From Planctomycetota bacterium (GTDB taxonomy: Bacteria > Planctomycetota > Planctomycetia > Pirellulales > Pirellulaceae), in contig JAPLNJ010000104.1 in NCBI GenBank assembly GCA_026692885.1, forward strand, positions 1 to 8,717: a DNA stretch of 8,717 nucleotides, read 5' to 3'. The notes under the pieces were generated by a model. The model did no database searches, had not been told where the DNA came from, and was given only the letters and a program-made list of their open reading frames with translations. The translations under genes were made by a program, and so were the position numbers. Shown here piece by piece: positions 5,706 through 8,717 of this stretch; position 1 is the stretch's first letter; the number at the start of each line of letters is the position of its first letter.

Positions 5706-5912
5706 ACCACGAGCATAGACCTTGCGCCGGGACGCGCCAACTAGGGGGCCAAGACTGCGAAGGACGGGAGACACGCACGTCAACCGCAAGTTGTACTGAC
5801 CTTCCGGTAAACGACTTCGATCAGGCCACACTCGACCAGCCGGACGAACGCAGCCCAGCTGAAAGTCCCAAGAAGGGCGGTCGGACGGTTGCATCAGGAT
5901 TGGAGAGGCATC

Positions 5913-6124
5913 AGAATTCCTTAGTCATGGAATCGCCACTCGAAGAATACGTTCGTCTGCTGTTGGATCTGCATCGCTGCATGGCCGCGGGAGCGAGCGA
6001 GTCGGATGAAGCCGAGTCCCTTCGGGACCAGATGGATGCCCCCTGGAATCAGCTAGGCCCCCGAGAACTTCGTTTGGTCCGCGGTCTGTCGGCCGACCTT
6101 TACCCGAAGACAAGAATTCCGTAG
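5913..6124. repeat. 12-nt direct repeats flanking the small gene
   Basis: AGAATTCCTTAG at 5913-5924 and AGAATTCCGTAG at 6113-6124 match at 11 of 12 bases. The first ends 2 nt before the small gene's ATG and the second ends exactly on its stop codon. They may mark a recombination or insertion boundary, or be chance. Confidence 0.45.
5927..6124 (+). CDS. Small planctomycete-type conserved protein, possibly truncated
   Basis: A 65-residue acidic protein starting MESPLEEYVRLLLDLHRCMA and containing SDEAESLRDQMDAPWNQLGP and GLSADLY. I recognise this as the N-terminal segment of small helical proteins common in Planctomycetes, of unknown function, which often continue past GLSADLY into a longer or TPR-like region. 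Here the frame ends abruptly with PKTRIP and TAG, which may be a truncation. The ATG at 5927 is preferred over a TTG at 5900 because the family-like sequence begins there; the ribosome binding site is weak. It is divergent from the nuclease remnant and precedes the glutamine synthetase gene by 339 nt. Confidence 0.55.
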   Translation: MESPLEEYVRLLLDLHRCMAAGASESDEAESLRDQMDAPWNQLGPRELRLVRGLSADLYPKTRIP

Positions 6125-6327
6125 AGAGTTCTTCCATCAGCAGATTTCGTCGAGGATGTCTGAAGGATCCCGTGCGCCAGTCATTCCTGAACTGATTTCC
6201 TCTGGGCCGAGGTGGCGCAGAAACTAGGCAGACCCTTGGTTCCGACCGGGGCACGATGCACGGTTTCTTGGCAAACCACTCGGCAGCCGACAGTATCACG
6301 GATTTTCGATCAGCCTATAACATTTTG
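6125..6327. other. Intergenic stretch with no recognisable gene
   Basis: Between the small gene and the glutamine synthetase promoter region I see no protein-like frame on either strand, no RNA gene and no strong repeat. The lost 3' part of the small gene could have lain here, but neither other plus-strand frame (for example PEDKNSVESSSISRFRRG) convincingly continues it. Confidence 0.4.
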
Positions 6328-6347
6328 CGGCACTTGGACTTGTGCCG
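6328..6347. promoter_or_regulatory. Inverted repeat, possible activator site upstream of glnN
   Basis: CGGCAC-N8-GTGCCG is a perfect 6-bp inverted repeat about 30-45 bp upstream of the -24/-12 promoter. Its GCAC...GTGC core resembles NtrC-type enhancers, but the 8-nt spacer is one longer than the classic NtrC site and the distance to the promoter is short. It could equally be a repressor operator. Confidence 0.33.
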
Positions 6348-6373
6348 TTTGAGCTAGTGGCGTTCGTCCAGGC

Positions 6374-6387
6374 GGCACGAAATCTGC
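6374..6387 (+). promoter_or_regulatory. Sigma54 (RpoN) -24/-12 promoter for glutamine synthetase
   Basis: The sequence cGGCACG-AAAT-cTGCT matches the sigma54 consensus TGGCACG-N4-TTGCW at all but two positions. The invariant GG is at 6374-6375 and GC at 6386-6387, exactly 12 bases apart. Transcription would start near 6399, about 65 nt before the ATG at 6464. Nitrogen-regulated sigma54 control of glutamine synthetase is well known in other bacteria. Confidence 0.55.
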
Positions 6388-6463
6388 TAAGGTGGGGCTT
6401 CCAGGTCTTGCCCGTCGTGGGCTTGGTTTCACTTTTTCCTTCACCAGAGGCGGATTAGAACAC

Positions 6464-8647
6464 ATGAGCGGCAGTACAGCGAGAATGCAGGCGATTGCGG
6501 CGGTTACGAACTACCAACCCATCTCGCCGCCGATGAACTTCGCCGAGACCCCAACGGACGAACTCTTCGGCTCCAATGTGTTTGGCATGAGCGAAATGGA
6601 GAAACGTCTGCCGAAGGCGGTCTACAAATCCTTGCGGCGGACGATCGAAAAGGGTGAGAAGCTGGACATCTCTGTGGCCGACGTGGTCGCCGGTGCGATG
6701 AAGGCCTGGGCGATCGAGAAGGGTGCCACTCACTATGCACACGTGTTCTTCCCCCTCACGGGCCTAACGGCTGAGAAGCACGACAGCTTTGTTTCTCCAG
6801 ACGGCCACGGCGGTGCCCTCCTGGAATTTACGGGCAAGGCCCTGATCCAGGGCGAACCCGATGCCTCGAGCTTCCCCTCGGGCGGGATTCGGGCGACGTT
6901 CGAAGCCCGCGGTTACACCGCGTGGGACGTGACCAGTCCAGCCTATATTCTGGAGAATCCGAACGGCACGACGCTCTGCATTCCGACGGCCTTCGTGTCG
7001 TGGACGGGCGAAGCCTTGGACAAGAAGACGCCCGTGCTGCGTTCGATGCAGGCCCTGAATACCCAGGCTCAGCGCGTGCTCAAGCTGTTCGGCCATGCGG
7101 ACGGGGCGCTGGTCTCGTCCACAGCCGGTCCCGAACAGGAGTACTTCCTGATCGACCGCAACTTCTATTTTGCCCGGCCGGATCTGTTGACTGCCGGCCG
7201 CACGCTGTTCGGCGCCAAGCCGCCGAAGGGTCAGGAGTTCGAAGATCACTATTTCGGCGCCATTCCGGAACGCGTGTTGGCGTTCATGCTGGAGGCCGAA
7301 CGCGATCTTTTCAAGCTGGGCGTACCGGTCAAGACCCGGCACAACGAAGTGGCCCCGGCTCAGTACGAAATCGCTCCGGTGTTCGAGACCGCCAACTTGG
7401 CGACCGACCATCAGCAGCTGCTCATGATCACGCTCAAACGCGTGGCCGAGAAGTACGGCATGACCTGCCTGCTGCACGAAAAGCCGTTTGCCGGCATCAA
7501 CGGATCGGGCAAGCACGTGAATTTCTCGCTGGGCAGTGCCAGCCAAGGCAACTTGCTGGATCCGGGCGACACACCGCATGCCAACATGCAGTTCCTGGTC
7601 TTCTGCGCGGCCGTCATTCGCGCCGTGCACAAGTACGCGGGCCTGTTGCGGGCCGTCGTGGCTCATGCCGGGAATGATCATCGCTTGGGGGCCAACGAAG
7701 CTCCACCGGCCATCATTTCGGTGTTTCTCGGCGAGCAGTTGACCGACGTCTTCGAGCAGATCAAGCAGGGCGGCGCCACGTCCTCCAAGGGGACGGGCAC
7801 GCTGACGGTGGGCGTCGACGTGCTGCCGCCGTTGCCCAGAGATGCCGGCGACCGGAACCGGACCAGCCCCTTCGCCTTCACCGGCAACCGCTTCGAGTTC
7901 CGGGCGGTCGGTTCCAGCCAGTCGATTGCGGGGCCCTTGGTCGCCCTGAACACGATCGTGGCCGAATCGCTGGACTACGTCGCGACCGAGTTGGAACAGG
8001 CCACAGCTGGCGACACGGCGAAACTGGCCGCGGCCGTCCAGAAGTTGCTCAAGGACATCATCGATCAGCACGGCGACATCGTCTTCAATGGCGACAACTA
8101 CTCGGAAGCCTGGCATCGCTAGGCGGCGCAGCGCGGTCTGCCGAACTACAAGACCACGCCCGAAGCCTTGCCGGTCCTCGGCTCGCCGGAGGTGATCGCT
8201 CTGTTCGAGAAATACGGCGTCCTCAGCAAGCGTGAGGTCGAGAGCCGCCTGGACATCTACCTCGAACAGTACGTCAAGACGGTCAAGGTCGAGAGCAAGC
8301 TGGCCGTGGAAATGGCCAAGACGATGATCTTCCCCGCGGCCATCCGCTACCAGAGCGAGCTGGCCTTGACCTGTGCCAATCTGAAGGCGATTGGCTACAC
8401 GTTCGACACCGACACGCTGGACAAGGTGACGGCCATGGTCAAGGAACTGCAGGACAACACGGCATCGCTGGAGAAGGTGATGGCCCATCACGGTGGCGGT
8501 ACGTTGCTGGAGGAAGCTCAATACTACTGCAGCGACGTGGTGCCCGCCGTGTTGGCAGTCCGCAAGGTGGCCGACGAGTTAGAGTGCACGGTGGCCGACG
8601 ACCTGTGGCCGCTGCCGACCTACCAGGAGATGTTGTTCATCAAGTAG
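6464..8647 (+). CDS. glnN: Type III glutamine synthetase, interrupted by one in-frame amber codon
   Basis: GlnN-type glutamine synthetase forms glutamine from glutamate, ammonia and ATP in the cytoplasm, usually as a dodecamer. The frame spans 727 codons, the normal length for the family (about 700-730). Motifs in order: [19 protein letters not shown] near the N-terminus, [10 protein letters not shown] (from 222), [16 protein letters not shown] (from 290), [14 protein letters not shown] (from 338), [10 protein letters not shown], and [17 protein letters not shown] (R476, E478). Codon 553 is TAG (8120-8122), after NYSEAWHR. The same frame then continues [17 protein letters not shown] to the true end at 8647, with no frame change and clear conservation. 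The usual residue here is Glu or Gln, so one base change explains the stop. The catalytic core lies before the stop, but 174 C-terminal residues would be lost. ATG 6464 (MSGSTAR) is preferred over a GTG at 6392, which lies upstream of the predicted transcript start. Confidence 0.88.
8120..8122 (+). other. In-frame amber codon within glnN
   Basis: TAG splits glnN into 552 and 174 codons in the same frame. No Shine-Dalgarno with a start codon follows closely, so reinitiation is unlikely; the nearest usual start downstream is a TTG at 8168. TAG also ends the kinase, vWA, small-protein and full glnN genes here, so it is a normal terminator in this genome. The options are a base-call error, a recent null mutation, or suppression. 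Confidence 0.8.
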
Positions 8648-8691
8648 TTCGACTGTCTCACTTCGACCCCTGCCGCCTTGCGCGGCCGGTG

Positions 8692-8717
8692 AAGGAGTCT
8701 TGTGAGCGAGATCGCGA
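8692..8717 (+). CDS. Start of a downstream gene, cut by the window edge
   Basis: AAGGAG at 8692-8697 is followed after 4 nt by GTG at 8702 and the frame M-S-E-I-A before the window ends. The spacing and strong ribosome binding site make a real start likely. It begins 54 nt after the glnN stop on the same strand, so it could be co-transcribed. A weak 5-bp hairpin (8672-8686) without a T-tract lies between, not a convincing terminator. The product cannot be named. Confidence 0.45.

Noticed and set aside
6328..6347. A second sigma54 promoter at CGGCACTTGGACTTGTGC
   Set aside because: The GG-to-GC spacing is three bases too long, whereas the element at 6374-6387 has the exact spacing.
8120..8122. 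Genome-wide amber reassignment
   Set aside because: Four genes in the window end with TAG at their expected C-termini, so TAG works as a stop here.
6764..8521. 585-codon open frame antisense to glnN
   Set aside because: It is a GC-rich shadow of the glutamine synthetase frame. The sense strand carries all the conserved motifs and the antisense translation has no recognisable domain.
8672..8686. Rho-independent terminator after glnN
   Set aside because: The stem is only 5 bp and is not followed by a T-tract. A ribosome binding site and start codon follow at once.

Overview
The window is GC-rich and reads like a Planctomycete, probably near the Pirellulales. This is an inference from gene content: a long type III glutamine synthetase, a relic of the ISAzo13/Rhodopirellula-type transposase, a small 'EYVRLLLDLH...GLSADLY' protein of a kind I associate with Planctomycetes, and palindrome-rich intergenic repeats. 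No rRNA or tRNA gene is present to confirm it.

Layout, left to right. Positions 1-71 (minus) hold the start of an unidentified gene that leaves the window. Positions 72-473 hold no gene. They are packed with secondary structure: two adjacent perfect hairpins (78-118) and a nested inverted repeat (210-429) made of two facing copies of one repeat unit. Positions 474-3933 (minus) form a three-gene operon read right to left: a vWA protein, a PP2C-like phosphatase, and a protein kinase fused to an FGE-sulfatase (C-type-lectin-fold) domain. It has a good sigma70-like promoter (4029-4058) and a strong ribosome binding site. It matches the vWA/phosphatase/kinase 'TerY-P' triad architecture predicted to act as a phosphorylation switch. 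The fused FGE domain is the most interesting element, because its C-terminus has the layout and codon pattern of a diversity-generating-retroelement target.

Positions 4098-5705 (minus) are a patchwork of mobile and defence remnants: a transposase C-terminal relic (4105-4269), a short ORF overlapping the end of an intact YhcG/DUF1016 PD-(D/E)xK nuclease gene (4367-5590), and, upstream of the nuclease, what looks like the frameshifted tail of a type I methyltransferase (HsdM-like). The nuclease gene contains three in-frame 27-nt palindromes, each encoding a nonapeptide of the form IWxQxVAxL.

Positions 5927-8717 (plus) hold a small planctomycete-type protein, possibly truncated, then a likely sigma54 promoter (6374-6387) driving a type III glutamine synthetase gene of 727 codons. 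That gene is interrupted by one in-frame amber codon at 8120-8122. A new gene with a good ribosome binding site starts at 8702 and leaves the window.

The left two-thirds is accessory DNA (signalling switch, nuclease, IS and restriction-modification debris, repeats). The right third is core nitrogen metabolism.
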